64,000 nt of DNA from the NCBI RefSeq assembly GCF_900156575.1, contig NZ_FTNY01000004.1, positions 682,001 to 746,000 of the forward strand, given 5' to 3'. Origin of the DNA: Chryseobacterium shigense. Lineage in GTDB: Bacteria; Bacteroidota; Bacteroidia; Flavobacteriales; Weeksellaceae. Positions 17,273 to 26,434 of this stretch are shown here, in pieces. The first letter of the stretch is position 1. Each line of letters begins with the position of its first letter. The notes under the pieces are model-generated. The model was not told where the DNA came from. It saw only the letters and a program-made list of their open reading frames with translations, and made no database searches. The position numbers and the translations under genes were made by a program.

Positions 17273-17308
17273 AATCATTATATCTTTCATTTTTATATTT
17301 TTCTTTAC

Positions 17309-17324
17309 TGGAGTTATAACTCCA
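17309..17324. promoter_or_regulatory. Perfect 16-bp palindrome upstream of the TPR gene
   Basis: TGGAGTTATAACTCCA is fully self-complementary, without a loop and without a T run on either side, so an operator or dimer-binding site fits better than a terminator. It lies 37 bp upstream of the TPR start. Confidence 0.4.
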
Positions 17325-17381
17325 CAATTTTCAGACCAAAATAATGTTTTTCTAAGGGGTAGAATATTATTTTAATATTTT

Positions 17382-18254
17382 TTAACGCATCTGAACCTCT
17401 CTTTTATATATATTATAGGGTTGCAGACCTTCTTTTTCCACGATCATCTGTCCTAGTTGAGTACATGAATATCTGATAAATCCGTTAGCGATATTGAAAT
17501 TCCCTTCGTTGGTTAAAAAATACAACACACGCGTAAATGGATAAGTCATTTGACGAAGACTGGTATTATCCACTGTATATAATTTTCCATTATTTTCTAC
17601 AGGAAGTACTTTCACCATTTCTCTAAGCTTTTCGGATGTTTTATCGTAAGGACGACTGAATGTATTGAGACCAATGACTCCAATTTTATCGGTATGCTTC
17701 CCCAATTCTTCAATAATGTTCTGATTTCCCGGAATAATGGAAAATTTAAGATCTTTGGGTAGTTTTTTCAATTTTTGGGCGACGAAATTAAGGTTGCTTG
17801 AATTGGTCCCGTCAAAAATAAAGTTCTTGGCATCAGATTCAAGCCCGCTTTTGATCTCCTCCATTGAAATACTCTGTTTAGGAGAATCTTTAGGCACTAC
17901 AAACACTACTGCATCTGCAGCGAATTTAGCCGGAAGAAATTTCAGGTCTACCTGTTCTTCGTACGCTTTCTTTTCTTCGGGAGTAAGGTCTCTGGACATG
18001 ACGGCTATTCTTGCCTTATCGTTCAGCAAATCAAGAAAACCTAAATCTTCTTTTCTGGTTTCGATTTTGATATGGGTTTCAGGATAATTGATCATATATC
18101 CGTCTGCCAAAGCTTCGGTAACGCTTTTAAAAGATTCGTCGGTAAGTATGGTAAGCTCTCCTTTATGGTAGGATGGAGATTTTTCTTCTTTTTTACAGCT
18201 TACAGAAGCGATGCTGATCACAGAAAGCAGTGCAATTTTTAAACTATTTCTCAT
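17382..18254 (-). CDS. PstS-like substrate-binding lipoprotein
   Basis: The start at 18254 gives 290 residues beginning MRNSLKIALLSVISIASVSC, a lipoprotein signal with Cys 20. The mature part follows the phosphate-binding PBP fold: GELTILTDESFKSVTEAL, the SRDLTPEEKKAYE stretch typical of PstS relatives, DAVVFVVPKDSP, and YPFTRVLYFLTNEG near the end. No PstABC permease genes are nearby. In Bacteroidota such proteins often sit beside TonB-ExbBD genes and their ligand is unproven. The 65-aa membrane protein gene overlaps its start by 11 bp, so the two are cotranscribed. Confidence 0.85.
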   Translation of the reverse strand: MRNSLKIALLSVISIASVSCKKEEKSPSYHKGELTILTDESFKSVTEALADGYMINYPETHIKIETRKEDLGFLDLLNDKARIAVMSRDLTPEEKKAYEEQVDLKFLPAKFAADAVVFVVPKDSPKQSISMEEIKSGLESDAKNFIFDGTNSSNLNFVAQKLKKLPKDLKFSIIPGNQNIIEELGKHTDKIGVIGLNTFSRPYDKTSEKLREMVKVLPVENNGKLYTVDNTSLRQMTYPFTRVLYFLTNEGNFNIANGFIRYSCTQLGQMIVEKEGLQPYNIYKREVQMR

Positions 18255-18441
18255 TTCCTGAATCTTTAATTCTTGAAACTGCTCTATAGATTCTAAACAC
18301 TCCATAAAGAATAAGCACTGCACCCATTGCGTACGCTATGGCAGGCTCTAAAATCGTAAAGAAAAATTTGTAGATAATAACTACAATTCCCAATACGATA
18401 TAAAATAATCCGGTAACTAAGGATAACCAATTGAACATCAT
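18244..18441 (-). CDS. Small membrane protein, 65 aa
   Basis: Two predicted membrane helices (WLSLVTGLFYIVLGIVVIIY and AIAYAMGAVLILYGVFRIY) joined by a short FFFTILEP loop, and a basic C-terminal tail. It overlaps the PstS-like gene by 11 bp, which argues that it is a real, translationally coupled gene. A -7 box (TAnnTTTG, minus, 18446-18453) ends only 5 bp before the ATG, so the message is probably nearly leaderless. The function is unknown. Confidence 0.8.
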   Translation of the reverse strand: MMFNWLSLVTGLFYIVLGIVVIIYKFFFTILEPAIAYAMGAVLILYGVFRIYRAVSRIKDSGNEK

Positions 18442-18445
18442 GTAA

Positions 18446-18453
18446 CAAAAATA
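18446..18453 (-). promoter_or_regulatory. -7 element for the small membrane protein/PstS-like unit
   Basis: The minus strand reads TATTTTTG directly upstream of the ATG at 18441. No -33 TTG is found at the standard spacing. Confidence 0.45.
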
Positions 18454-18465
18454 CCAAAAAAAATA

Positions 18466-18493
18466 AAAAAGAGAAGCATATGCTTCTCTTTTT
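18466..18493 (-). terminator. Terminator after tonB
   Basis: A perfect 28-base palindrome AAAAAGAGAAGCAT|ATGCTTCTCTTTTT. It lies 33 bp downstream of the tonB stop and ends in T residues on either strand. It separates the TonB operon from the PstS-like unit. Confidence 0.8.
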
Positions 18494-18525
18494 ATTTATA
18501 ATTTGAATAAATAAGTCTATAAGTC

Positions 18526-19365
18526 TTATTCAAAGTTCATCGTGAACGGTACGCTATAGTAAGATCTAACGCTCTCCCCGTTTCTTTTCGCAGGAGTCCA
18601 TTTTTTCAGTTTCTTAACTACACGAATAGCTTCACTGTTGAAGTCGCCGTTTGGAGATTTCTCTTCAATGGTAACTCCGGAAACCGTTCCGTCTCTTTCT
18701 ACAACGAACTTAAGTTTTGCCTTAAGTGTCCCTTCTCCTCCTTCCATTAGAGAAGTATCAAAATTCTCTCCTAAGAACTTTCTTAATGAAGCCATACCTC
18801 CAGGATATTCTGCAGACTGGTCTACATCTTTGTAGATCTCATTAGGGTTATTTGTTTTTACTTCCGCAGTACTGGCTTTATTACCAGTAGATGGTGGTGG
18901 TGGCGGTGGTGTATAAGCCGGAGCTTTCACCCCTTCCTGATTATTTAAACCAGTCGTCGTTTCCAATTGCTTAGAAATTGGTGGCGGTGGAGTTTCAATC
19001 TTCGGAGCTTTTACAGGCTCAGGAACTACGTTTTGAATAACCTCAATTTTTTCCTCTTCTTTTGGAGGAGGTGGTGGAGGTGGTTCTTCTTCTTTCGGTT
19101 GTTCAATGATCGGGTCTTCTTCTATAATGTTTACTAAATCCGCCTTCACTTCTTGCTTAGGTGGTTCAGTAAGTCTCTTAATGGTAAGATAAATAAAAGG
19201 AGACAAAGCCGCAACCAGGAATAATGCCGTTCCAACAATAAAAGATTTTGTCAGAAGTCTTGGATACTGATGTCTAAGATCATAGGCACCATATTCCTTG
19301 TTTCTATTTTCAAATACAATCTCATCTAAAGTAAGATTCTGATTGTATACATTTTCATCTGCCAT
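18526..19365 (-). CDS. tonB: Energy transducer TonB
   Basis: A 279-residue TonB: a conserved cytoplasmic N-terminus (LDEIVFENRNKEYGAYDLR), one membrane anchor (about 43-61), a Pro/Glu-rich periplasmic spacer with a run of seven prolines (about residue 95), and a C-terminal TonB domain (SAEYPGGMASLRKFLGENF, GTVSGVTIEEKSPNG, VRSYYSVPFTMNF). It passes proton-motive force from ExbB/ExbD to outer-membrane receptors. Last gene of the exbB-exbD-exbD-tonB operon; 23 bp from the preceding exbD. Confidence 0.95.
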   Translation of the reverse strand: MADENVYNQNLTLDEIVFENRNKEYGAYDLRHQYPRLLTKSFIVGTALFLVAALSPFIYLTIKRLTEPPKQEVKADLVNIIEEDPIIEQPKEEEPPPPPPPKEEEKIEVIQNVVPEPVKAPKIETPPPPISKQLETTTGLNNQEGVKAPAYTPPPPPPSTGNKASTAEVKTNNPNEIYKDVDQSAEYPGGMASLRKFLGENFDTSLMEGGEGTLKAKLKFVVERDGTVSGVTIEEKSPNGDFNSEAIRVVKKLKKWTPAKRNGESVRSYYSVPFTMNFE

Positions 19366-19388
19366 AGATATACAATTTTATGGTTAAA

Positions 19389-19961
19389 TTACTTTGTAGC
19401 TGGTGTAGCCGCAGCTCCATTATTCCCAACTTTTCTATCATAGATAGCTTTCTCCCAAGGCTTCACATCGGTTACCCCGTATTGCTCACTTTTGGTAATG
19501 GCCATTTCGTCAAGAATATCTACAAAGTTCTTATATACAGCATCGTCAGTTGGCTTGATAATAACAGTAAATTTTGTTTTATCTACCGCTCCTGCTTTTG
19601 CTTTCTCAATTATTTTTCTAATTCCTTCTCTATCGTAAGTAGTTTCATTCAGATTCTGATCAGTTAAAGATGTAGGATCCTGCTGATGCCAGAAAATCTT
19701 ATTGTCTTTTCCTAATAATAAAGAAATTGAGTTAGAAAGTTTAATTTCTGTTGGAGGTGGTTTCGGCTGATCCTCTTTTGGTTTCGCCGGTAGACCTAAA
19801 TCCATTACATTCGGTTTGCTAAATGTGGTTGTGAACATAAAGAAGGTAATCAATAGAAAACCCAAGTCCACCATCGGAGTCATATCTACTCTGGTATTCT
19901 GCTTCTTGGAACGTACCTTGCCGCCTTTGCCGCCTTTTTCCTGTACTTGTACTTCTGCCAT
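19389..19961 (-). CDS. exbD: Biopolymer transport protein ExbD (second copy)
   Basis: 190 residues: a basic N-terminus, one membrane helix with the family motif VDMTPMVDLGFLLITFFMFTT (the Asp is the conserved proton-pathway residue), then a periplasmic domain with IKLSNSISLLLGKDNKIFWH. It closely resembles the orphan copy at 37895, and differs more from the neighbouring 200-aa ExbD. It works in the ExbB/ExbD stator complex with TonB. It lies 15 bp after the other exbD. Confidence 0.95.
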   Translation of the reverse strand: MAEVQVQEKGGKGGKVRSKKQNTRVDMTPMVDLGFLLITFFMFTTTFSKPNVMDLGLPAKPKEDQPKPPPTEIKLSNSISLLLGKDNKIFWHQQDPTSLTDQNLNETTYDREGIRKIIEKAKAGAVDKTKFTVIIKPTDDAVYKNFVDILDEMAITKSEQYGVTDVKPWEKAIYDRKVGNNGAAATPATK

Positions 19962-19976
19962 TTCTAAATGATATTA

Positions 19977-20579
19977 TTATGGTTTACCTTCTTGTGATGT
20001 AATCAACCAGAATTTAAGAAAATCAATATCTCTTAAACCTTCAAATAGGCTTTTAACTTTAGGATACTCTGTTGTAACGTCTCCTTTGATCGCTAATTTG
20101 TAATCAGGATTTACGCTCAAACTTTGTTTTACCCATTCCACTAATTGCTTATTTGTACTATCCATAGGAATCCCGGTAGGACTCTTAAAGCTTTTCTGCT
20201 CCTCATCTGACATATCGAGATAGCCTTTCAGTTGGTTCATAGGAACCCCGATTGCTTGTACTTTTTGAAATGCAGCTTTTTGCTTGTTGTCGAAAGTGAT
20301 ATTATACTTTTGACCCATTTTTTCTAAAAGCTGTAATCTCTCTGATGCATTCTCCACCGGCTGAAAATAAAATTTTCCGTCCGGAGTAGCATTGATGGTC
20401 ATCAAACTTGCATCAGGAAGTAACTTCTCTGATATTGAAGATGGCGGTTTAATCTGCTCCACGTCAGGTTTTTTAAACTGAGTGGTCAATATAAAGAATG
20501 TAAGCAGTAGGAATGCAACGTCACACATTGCCGTCATATCCGTCACTACTCCATGTCTTTTTGGTTTGACTCTCGCCAT
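19977..20579 (-). CDS. exbD: Biopolymer transport protein ExbD (first copy)
   Basis: A 200-residue ExbD paralogue: membrane helix with MTAMCDVAFLLLTFFILTT (Asp conserved) and a periplasmic part containing INATPDGKFYF and a C-terminal IKGDVTTEYPKVKSLFEGL. Two different ExbDs in one operon are usual in Bacteroidota and may form a hetero-dimer in the stator. It lies 67 bp downstream of exbB. Confidence 0.95.
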   Translation of the reverse strand: MARVKPKRHGVVTDMTAMCDVAFLLLTFFILTTQFKKPDVEQIKPPSSISEKLLPDASLMTINATPDGKFYFQPVENASERLQLLEKMGQKYNITFDNKQKAAFQKVQAIGVPMNQLKGYLDMSDEEQKSFKSPTGIPMDSTNKQLVEWVKQSLSVNPDYKLAIKGDVTTEYPKVKSLFEGLRDIDFLKFWLITSQEGKP

Positions 20580-20646
20580 TGTTTTGAATTATTTTTAATT
20601 AAACTTCTTTTATTGGAATGCAAATTCCTTGCTACAAATTCAACTC

Positions 20647-21510
20647 TTAGTTGAATTCAGCAAAAGACTGCTGGATGCTCATAGCGATCTCGTCGATCTT
20701 ATAAGTTAATCCGTCAATTTTAGAGGTAAAGAAGTTATAAAGGATAATCGCGATTGCTGAAGTACCAATACCTAAAGCCGTGTTGATCAATGCTTCAGAG
20801 ATCCCTGTAGAAAGTGCAGCAGCATCTGGAGTACCACCACCTGAACCTAATGCGAAGAATGCTTTAATCATCCCGATTACAGTTCCTAAAAGTGCGATCA
20901 AAGTTGCAACAGTACCTAAAGTAGAAAGAATCATCATGTTCTTTTCTAGCATTGGCATTTCAAGAGTAGTCGCCTCTTCAATAGCTTTGTTAAGAGCGAC
21001 CATTTTTTGCTCCTTATTTAGAGTAGTGTCATGAGAAAGAGCTTTGTAAGTAGTAAGACCTTCTTTCACTACGTTACCTACAGATCCTTGTTGTCTGTCA
21101 CACTCTTCTAGAGCCTCATCAACTTTGTTTTGGTTCAATAAGCTTCTTACCTGAACGACAAAGTTGTCTAGGTTTCCTTTACCAGCAGCTTTACCTAGTA
21201 CGAAATATCTTTCAAAAGAGAAAACGATTACAGTAATCATGAAAGTAATCAAGATTGGTACGATAACCCCTCCTTTGTAGATAATACCTAAAAACGATTC
21301 TGGATGAATGTCTTTTCCTTCAACACTAGAGAAAGCTACAGATCCACTACCTAGTTTTTCTGCGTCTTTAAAGTTTCCTGGGTTCCCAAGAACAAATAAA
21401 TAAATACAAACTCCTATAACGAATAAAATAGGAATAATAACAGCCGGGTTTAAACCTCCTGCTTTTCTAGCAACTACTTGCTCATCATTTTTTGAAACAT
21501 TCATTTCCAT
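20647..21510 (-). CDS. exbB: MotA/TolQ/ExbB proton channel protein
   Basis: A 287-residue ExbB/TolQ protein with an extra N-terminal membrane helix (about 20-43) before the three usual ones (about 78-98, 190-215 and 240-260). The conserved MotA/TolQ segment reads LSTLGTVATLIALLGTVIGM and is followed by GISEALINTALGIGTSAIAI. It is the first gene of the operon with two exbDs and tonB, and drives outer-membrane nutrient uptake by proton flow. Confidence 0.95.
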   Translation of the reverse strand: MEMNVSKNDEQVVARKAGGLNPAVIIPILFVIGVCIYLFVLGNPGNFKDAEKLGSGSVAFSSVEGKDIHPESFLGIIYKGGVIVPILITFMITVIVFSFERYFVLGKAAGKGNLDNFVVQVRSLLNQNKVDEALEECDRQQGSVGNVVKEGLTTYKALSHDTTLNKEQKMVALNKAIEEATTLEMPMLEKNMMILSTLGTVATLIALLGTVIGMIKAFFALGSGGGTPDAAALSTGISEALINTALGIGTSAIAIILYNFFTSKIDGLTYKIDEIAMSIQQSFAEFN

Positions 21511-21751
21511 ATTTAACTAAATTATATTGTTTTTAAAATTTTACAGGGTGTAAATTAAAGGCAAAATTAATTAAAATGCAAGAGTCTTAAATAAACATTT
21601 TGCATTTTTATGATAAAGAAATTTTAATACGATTTCGATATAATAATTATTTTTAATTATTTTATTTATTTTTCTCAATTTTAACATTTCAGTTAGAAAT
21701 TTAAAAAAATAAGACCTCCATTTTTTTTAATTTGCCAATGTTAACTTTTTT
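21511..21751. other. AT-rich gap between exbB and leuS
   Basis: A 240-bp AT-rich spacer between exbB and the leuS stop. One -7-like site for exbB (minus TAATTTTG, 21562-21569) is present, but without a well-placed -33 TTG. No ORF or hairpin terminator for leuS was identified. Confidence 0.35.
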
Positions 21752-24565
21752 TTAAATTACGATATTCACAATACGGTGATGCACCACGATGATTTTTTTA
21801 GGTGTTTTACCTTCCAAAATAGGCAGCATCTTTTCATCCGCAATCACCAAATCCTCTACTTCTTTCGCTGATAGCTGAGCAGAAAGTGAAATTTTGAACT
21901 TCATTTTACCGTTGACACTTACAGGATACTGTATTTCATTCTCTACAAGGTATTCTTCATTCAATACCGGGAATTTTTGAAACTCAACAGATTCTGTATT
22001 CCCAAGCAGGCTCCAAAGCTCTTCACAGATATGAGGTGCATACGGAGAGATGATAACGGCTAATGGTTCTAAAATATTGCGCTTGTTGCATTTTATTTTC
22101 TGAAGCTCGTTAACAGCGATCATAAATGAAGATACGGAGGTATTGAATGAGAAGTTCTCAATGTCATAAACCACCTTCTTTATTAAGGTATGTAAAACTT
22201 TGTACTCAGCTTTTGTAGGCTCTTCATCAGATACTTCAAAAGTATCTCCGTTGAAATACAGGTTCCAGAATTTTTTAAGGAAACCATAGACTCCGCTTAA
22301 TCCTTGTGTATTCCAAGGTTTGGATTGTTCCAATGGTCCCAGGAACATTTCATATAGTCTTAAACCATCTGCTCCGTATTCTTCACAGATATCATCAGGA
22401 TTAACCACATTGTATTTTGATTTGGACATTTTTTCTACTTCACGGTCGGTGATGTATTTTCCGTCTTCCAAAATGAATTCTGCGTTTGCATAGTCTGGTC
22501 TCCATGCTTTGAAAGCTTCGGTATCTAATTCATCAGAGGCTCCATTTAATAAAGATACGTCAACATGGATCTTCTGTGTTTTATAATTTTCAGAAAGATT
22601 TTTTGAAACATATTGATTCGTTCCATCAATTCTGTATACAAATGCACTCATCCCCAAAATCATCCCCTGGTTAATCAGTTTCTGGAAGGGCTCATCATTA
22701 TTAATGTATCCTCTGTCTTTTAAGAACATATTCCAGAAACGGGAATATAATAAGTGACCGGTGGCATGCTCGCTTCCTCCGATGTATAAATCTACCTGTC
22801 CCCAATAGTCGCTTAAGTTTTTATCCGCAAAAACCTCATCATTGGAGGGATCCATATACCTAAGGAAATACCATGAGCTTCCTGCCCAACCCGGCATGGT
22901 AGATAATTCTAATGGAAATATCGTTTGATCATCAATAAGATCTATTGAAACAACTTTTTGATTGGCCTCATCCCATGCAAATTCTTTTGCATTTCCTAAT
23001 GGCGGATCGCCATCTTCAGTCGGAAGATATTTTTCCACTTCAGGAAGTTCCAGTGGTAAAGCAGAAACCGGAAGTGTATAAGGCATTCCTTCCTTATAAT
23101 ATACAGGAACCGGCTCGCCCCAGTAACGCTGTCTTGAGAAAATGGCATCACGTTGTCTGTAGTTCGTTGTTCCATGACCAATTCCTTTGTTCTCAATCTC
23201 AGAAATTATTTTTGATTTGGCATCATTATAATTTAATCCGTTTAAGAAATCAGAGTTCACACTCACTGAATCTTTGGAGTCAAAAGATTTTTCCTGAATA
23301 TCTTCATCGGTATCTACTACTTTCTTGATCTCAAGGTTAAATTTCTTGGCAAATCTGTGATCACGTTCGTCATGTGCAGGAACTGCCATTACAGCACCGG
23401 TTCCATATCCCATCAACACGTAATCAGAAATATAGATCGGCATTTTTTCGCCGCTAAAAGGATTGACTGCATAACTTCCGGTAAAAGCACCGCTCACGTT
23501 TTTCACGTCAGACATTCTGTCTCTTTCCGTTTTTTTGGAAGTTTCTTCTATATAAGCATCTACTTCTGCTTTCTGAGCATCTGTAGTAATGGTATCCACT
23601 AAAGGGTTTTCGGGAGCCAGCACCATAAATGTTGCTCCGAAAATAGTTTCCGGTCTTGTTGTAAACACCTCAACGATCTCGTCATGACCTTCCACCTGAA
23701 ACTGCACCTGTGCTCCCTGAGACTTTCCAATCCAGTATTCCTGAGCATCTTTAAGAGGCTGCGGCCAGTCCAGTGTATTCAATCCCTGTAATAATCTTTC
23801 AGAATAGGCTGAGATTCTCATGCTCCACTGCATCATTTTCTTTTGGAATACAGGGAATCCTCCTCTTTCAGATTTTCCGTCTTTCACCTCATCATTGGCT
23901 AATACGGTTCCCAAAGCCGGACACCAGTTTACGGTAGTCTCTGCTCTGAATGCCAGACGGTAATTTAAAAGAATATCTTCTTTATCAAGATCTGAAGAAT
24001 CTTTCCACTCTTGTGCCGTGAAATTCAGTTCATCATTTTGATTGGCATTTAATCCTTCGGTTCCTTTCTCCGCAAAATGCTGAATTAGGGTATCGATAGA
24101 TTCTGCCTTATTGGTATCTTTATTATACCATGAGTGATACAGCTCGATAAAGATCCACTGCGTCCATTTATAATAGGATGCATCTGAAGTTCTCAGTTCT
24201 CTGCTCCAGTCGAATGAAAAACCGATTTTCTTTAGCTGCTCTTCATATCTGTTGATATTTTCTTCAGTAGTGATCGCCGGATGCTGACCCGTCTGGATCG
24301 CATATTGTTCAGCAGGAAGTCCGAAGCTGTCATAACCTACCGGGTGAAGGACATTGAAACCCTGGTGTCTTTTATATCTTGCGTAAATATCTGACGCAAT
24401 ATATCCCAGCGGGTGCCCCACGTGAAGCCCAGCTCCGGATGGATACGGAAACATATCGAGAACATAAAATTTAGGTTTGTCCGTGTTGTTGGAGGTTTTG
24501 TAAGTCTGGTTTTCTTCCCAGTACTTCTGCCACTTTTTTTCTATCTGCTGATGATCGTAAAACAC
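21752..24565 (-). CDS. leuS: Leucyl-tRNA synthetase
   Basis: A 937-residue class I synthetase that charges tRNA-Leu. HIGH appears as HVGH (residues 48-51) after MFPYPSGAGL; the editing domain has the TTRPETIFGATFMVLAPEN motif and the GTGAVMAVPAHDERDH motif; KMSKS lies at residue 712-716. It is longer than the E. coli enzyme because of Bacteroidota-type insertions around residues 150-200 and before KMSKS. It is probably monocistronic. The leader contains ATTAGATGTTAGAC, repeated before accC. Confidence 0.97.
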   Translation of the reverse strand: MFYDHQQIEKKWQKYWEENQTYKTSNNTDKPKFYVLDMFPYPSGAGLHVGHPLGYIASDIYARYKRHQGFNVLHPVGYDSFGLPAEQYAIQTGQHPAITTEENINRYEEQLKKIGFSFDWSRELRTSDASYYKWTQWIFIELYHSWYNKDTNKAESIDTLIQHFAEKGTEGLNANQNDELNFTAQEWKDSSDLDKEDILLNYRLAFRAETTVNWCPALGTVLANDEVKDGKSERGGFPVFQKKMMQWSMRISAYSERLLQGLNTLDWPQPLKDAQEYWIGKSQGAQVQFQVEGHDEIVEVFTTRPETIFGATFMVLAPENPLVDTITTDAQKAEVDAYIEETSKKTERDRMSDVKNVSGAFTGSYAVNPFSGEKMPIYISDYVLMGYGTGAVMAVPAHDERDHRFAKKFNLEIKKVVDTDEDIQEKSFDSKDSVSVNSDFLNGLNYNDAKSKIISEIENKGIGHGTTNYRQRDAIFSRQRYWGEPVPVYYKEGMPYTLPVSALPLELPEVEKYLPTEDGDPPLGNAKEFAWDEANQKVVSIDLIDDQTIFPLELSTMPGWAGSSWYFLRYMDPSNDEVFADKNLSDYWGQVDLYIGGSEHATGHLLYSRFWNMFLKDRGYINNDEPFQKLINQGMILGMSAFVYRIDGTNQYVSKNLSENYKTQKIHVDVSLLNGASDELDTEAFKAWRPDYANAEFILEDGKYITDREVEKMSKSKYNVVNPDDICEEYGADGLRLYEMFLGPLEQSKPWNTQGLSGVYGFLKKFWNLYFNGDTFEVSDEEPTKAEYKVLHTLIKKVVYDIENFSFNTSVSSFMIAVNELQKIKCNKRNILEPLAVIISPYAPHICEELWSLLGNTESVEFQKFPVLNEEYLVENEIQYPVSVNGKMKFKISLSAQLSAKEVEDLVIADEKMLPILEGKTPKKIIVVHHRIVNIVI

Positions 24566-24705
24566 TTTTTATAATAGATATTAGATGTTAGACTTTAGAT
24601 ATTAGAGTTAATTTTGACCATTAATTCCAAATCAAGATTCACAAAAATAACGATTTTAAAAGAAATGGAAATTTTAATTTTAATTAATTCAGGAATTCGC
24701 TTCAA

Positions 24706-24732
24706 CAAAAAAATCTCATCCTGAGATGAGAT
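24706..24732 (-). terminator. Terminator after the small lipoprotein gene
   Basis: An 8-bp stem ATCTCATC/GATGAGAT (24713-24720 and 24725-24732) with a CTGA loop. The minus strand continues into a T run. Confidence 0.75.
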
Positions 24733-24758
24733 CTATGATAATTATATGAAATGTATAT

Positions 24759-25235
24759 TTATTGAGGAATTCTTCTCATTGTATACGTTCTTGTTTTATA
24801 TACGGTTGGATCCTGAGTTTCCTCTCTTACAGACAGGTTCAAGGTCGTATCATTCAGCGTAATTATTTTCCCGTTGGACGGTTCTACGATGCCCTGATAT
24901 TTTATGACTACTGTTTTTGCACTCCTATCGTACGTGTACGTAAAGTTCTGATCTGAAATAATAGTACACTGAGGTGTTGTTGTGCCGATATCTCCATTTC
25001 TGGTTCTTTTGCCACTTGCTTCAGTATTGAATCTCCATCTTGATTCTTTTTCACAATCTGTGTATGTAATAAGATCCGAAACAGGTTCTTCTCCTACTTC
25101 TACGGTGGTCACTACTTCTTTCAGCGGCTGCCAAACTCCAACCAGAGGATATTCCATCGTATTATCGCCATCATCATTACATCCCGTAGCTACAAATAAT
25201 GATAAACCTGCAAATAGTAATGCTAATTTCTTCAT
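24759..25235 (-). CDS. Small lipoprotein with lipocalin-like domain
   Basis: From the ATG at 25235 the product has 158 residues and starts MKKLALLFAGLSLFVATGC, a lipoprotein signal with Cys 19, followed by acidic NDDGD. The mature domain starts PLVGVWQPLKEVVT and continues in beta-strands with two further Cys (in TDCEKESRW and PQCTI), like the lipocalin-type lipoproteins common in flavobacteria. The ligand is unknown. It is a single-gene unit with its own terminator. Confidence 0.8.
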   Translation of the reverse strand: MKKLALLFAGLSLFVATGCNDDGDNTMEYPLVGVWQPLKEVVTTVEVGEEPVSDLITYTDCEKESRWRFNTEASGKRTRNGDIGTTTPQCTIISDQNFTYTYDRSAKTVVIKYQGIVEPSNGKIITLNDTTLNLSVREETQDPTVYKTRTYTMRRIPQ

Positions 25236-25409
25236 ATATAAAATTTTCAAGGGCTAAAATTATAATTTTTTTGATTTATAACACTATTTTTTGTGAAAAA
25301 TTATTTTGATAATCCATATTTCTGAAAATTTTAGAACATTAATCCTCATAATAGCCGTTATTTAACAAATATTGAATCTAAGGTGCGGTCTCTGTTTTAT
25401 TAAAAAAAC

Positions 25410-25417
25410 TATTTTTG
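25410..25417 (+). promoter_or_regulatory. -7 element for the acyltransferase
   Basis: TATTTTTG (TAnnTTTG) lies 16 bp upstream of the ATG at 25434. No TTG is seen at the usual -33 distance. Confidence 0.4.
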
Positions 25418-25433
25418 CAGAAAGAAAACAAAA

Positions 25434-26411
25434 ATGCAGAATATAACGAAAAATAATTTTGACTTCATCCGTGTTCTCCTTGCTTTCATTGTCTTTGTAG
25501 GGCATTTGGGAGCTTTAAGTGACTCAAGCCAGCTTGAATTCTTAACAAACAGTCCTGTAGAAGTTGCCGTTTTTTCGTTTTTTATTGTCAGTGGATTTCT
25601 TATTGCAAGAAGCTACGAAAGATCTTCAAGTCTGAAAAGCTATTTAAAGAAAAGAATCAACAGAATTGTTCCCGCTTATTTATTGGTTGTATTTCTCTGC
25701 ACCGTACTTCTAAGTCTGGTAAGCACGCTCTCCTTTTCCGATTATTTTGGGAATATGCAGGTTTATAAATATTTCTTCTGGAATTCTGTTTTTATGAATT
25801 TCATGGCTCCATCCCTTCCCGGAGTGTTCGGGAATGAGGCTGTTAATGGTGCTTTATGGACGCTGAAGATTGAAATGTGTTTCTACTTTGCGGTTCCTCT
25901 TATTTTTTTATTATTTGGAAAGAACAATAAATACAGGAATATTAGTCTGATCATTTTGTATTTTCTTTCTCTGGCTTTTCTTAATTATTTTGAAACGGCG
26001 GGAAAGATTTCTATATCAAAACAGCTTCCTGGCTCACTATGCTATTTTATCGGCGGAATGCTGGGTTACTTTTATTTTGATCAATTTATCAAATATAAAA
26101 ATACCCTGTTCATCATAGCGATCATTACGGTTTGGATAGATTTGATTCTGCATATCAAATTATTCTCACCCATTATGATCAGTATCATTGTTTTATATAT
26201 CGCCTATTCCCTGAAATTTTTGAATAATTTTGGGAAATACGGAGATTTCACGTACGGTATTTATATCTTCCACTTCCCTATTATCAGAGTATTTGCAACA
26301 CTTGGACTTTTTGCCAACTACAATCCTTTTCTGATGAGTTTTGTGTGTATGCTGGTGGTGATAGGTGTAGGAATTGCCTCGTGGCATCTCTATGAGAAAA
26401 AATTTTTATAA
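25434..26411 (+). CDS. Acyltransferase family 3 membrane protein
   Basis: A 325-residue polytopic protein of the OafA/acyltransferase 3 type: NFDFIRVLLAFIVFVGHLG carries the catalytic-site His of the family, followed by FSFFIVSGFLIARSY and KKRINRIVPAYLLV, then about ten membrane helices. Family members acetylate or succinylate surface glycans. A GT2 glycosyltransferase follows after 23 bp, so it is probably part of a small glycan-modifying operon. Confidence 0.9.
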   Translation: MQNITKNNFDFIRVLLAFIVFVGHLGALSDSSQLEFLTNSPVEVAVFSFFIVSGFLIARSYERSSSLKSYLKKRINRIVPAYLLVVFLCTVLLSLVSTLSFSDYFGNMQVYKYFFWNSVFMNFMAPSLPGVFGNEAVNGALWTLKIEMCFYFAVPLIFLLFGKNNKYRNISLIILYFLSLAFLNYFETAGKISISKQLPGSLCYFIGGMLGYFYFDQFIKYKNTLFIIAIITVWIDLILHIKLFSPIMISIIVLYIAYSLKFLNNFGKYGDFTYGIYIFHFPIIRVFATLGLFANYNPFLMSFVCMLVVIGVGIASWHLYEKKFL

Positions 26412-26434
26412 TTTTACACCCAGTAAAAACATAA

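Noticed and set aside
20647..21510. exbB gene as a MotA flagellar stator
   Set aside because: The operon with two exbD genes and tonB, and the absence of motB-like peptidoglycan-binding genes, point to ExbB.
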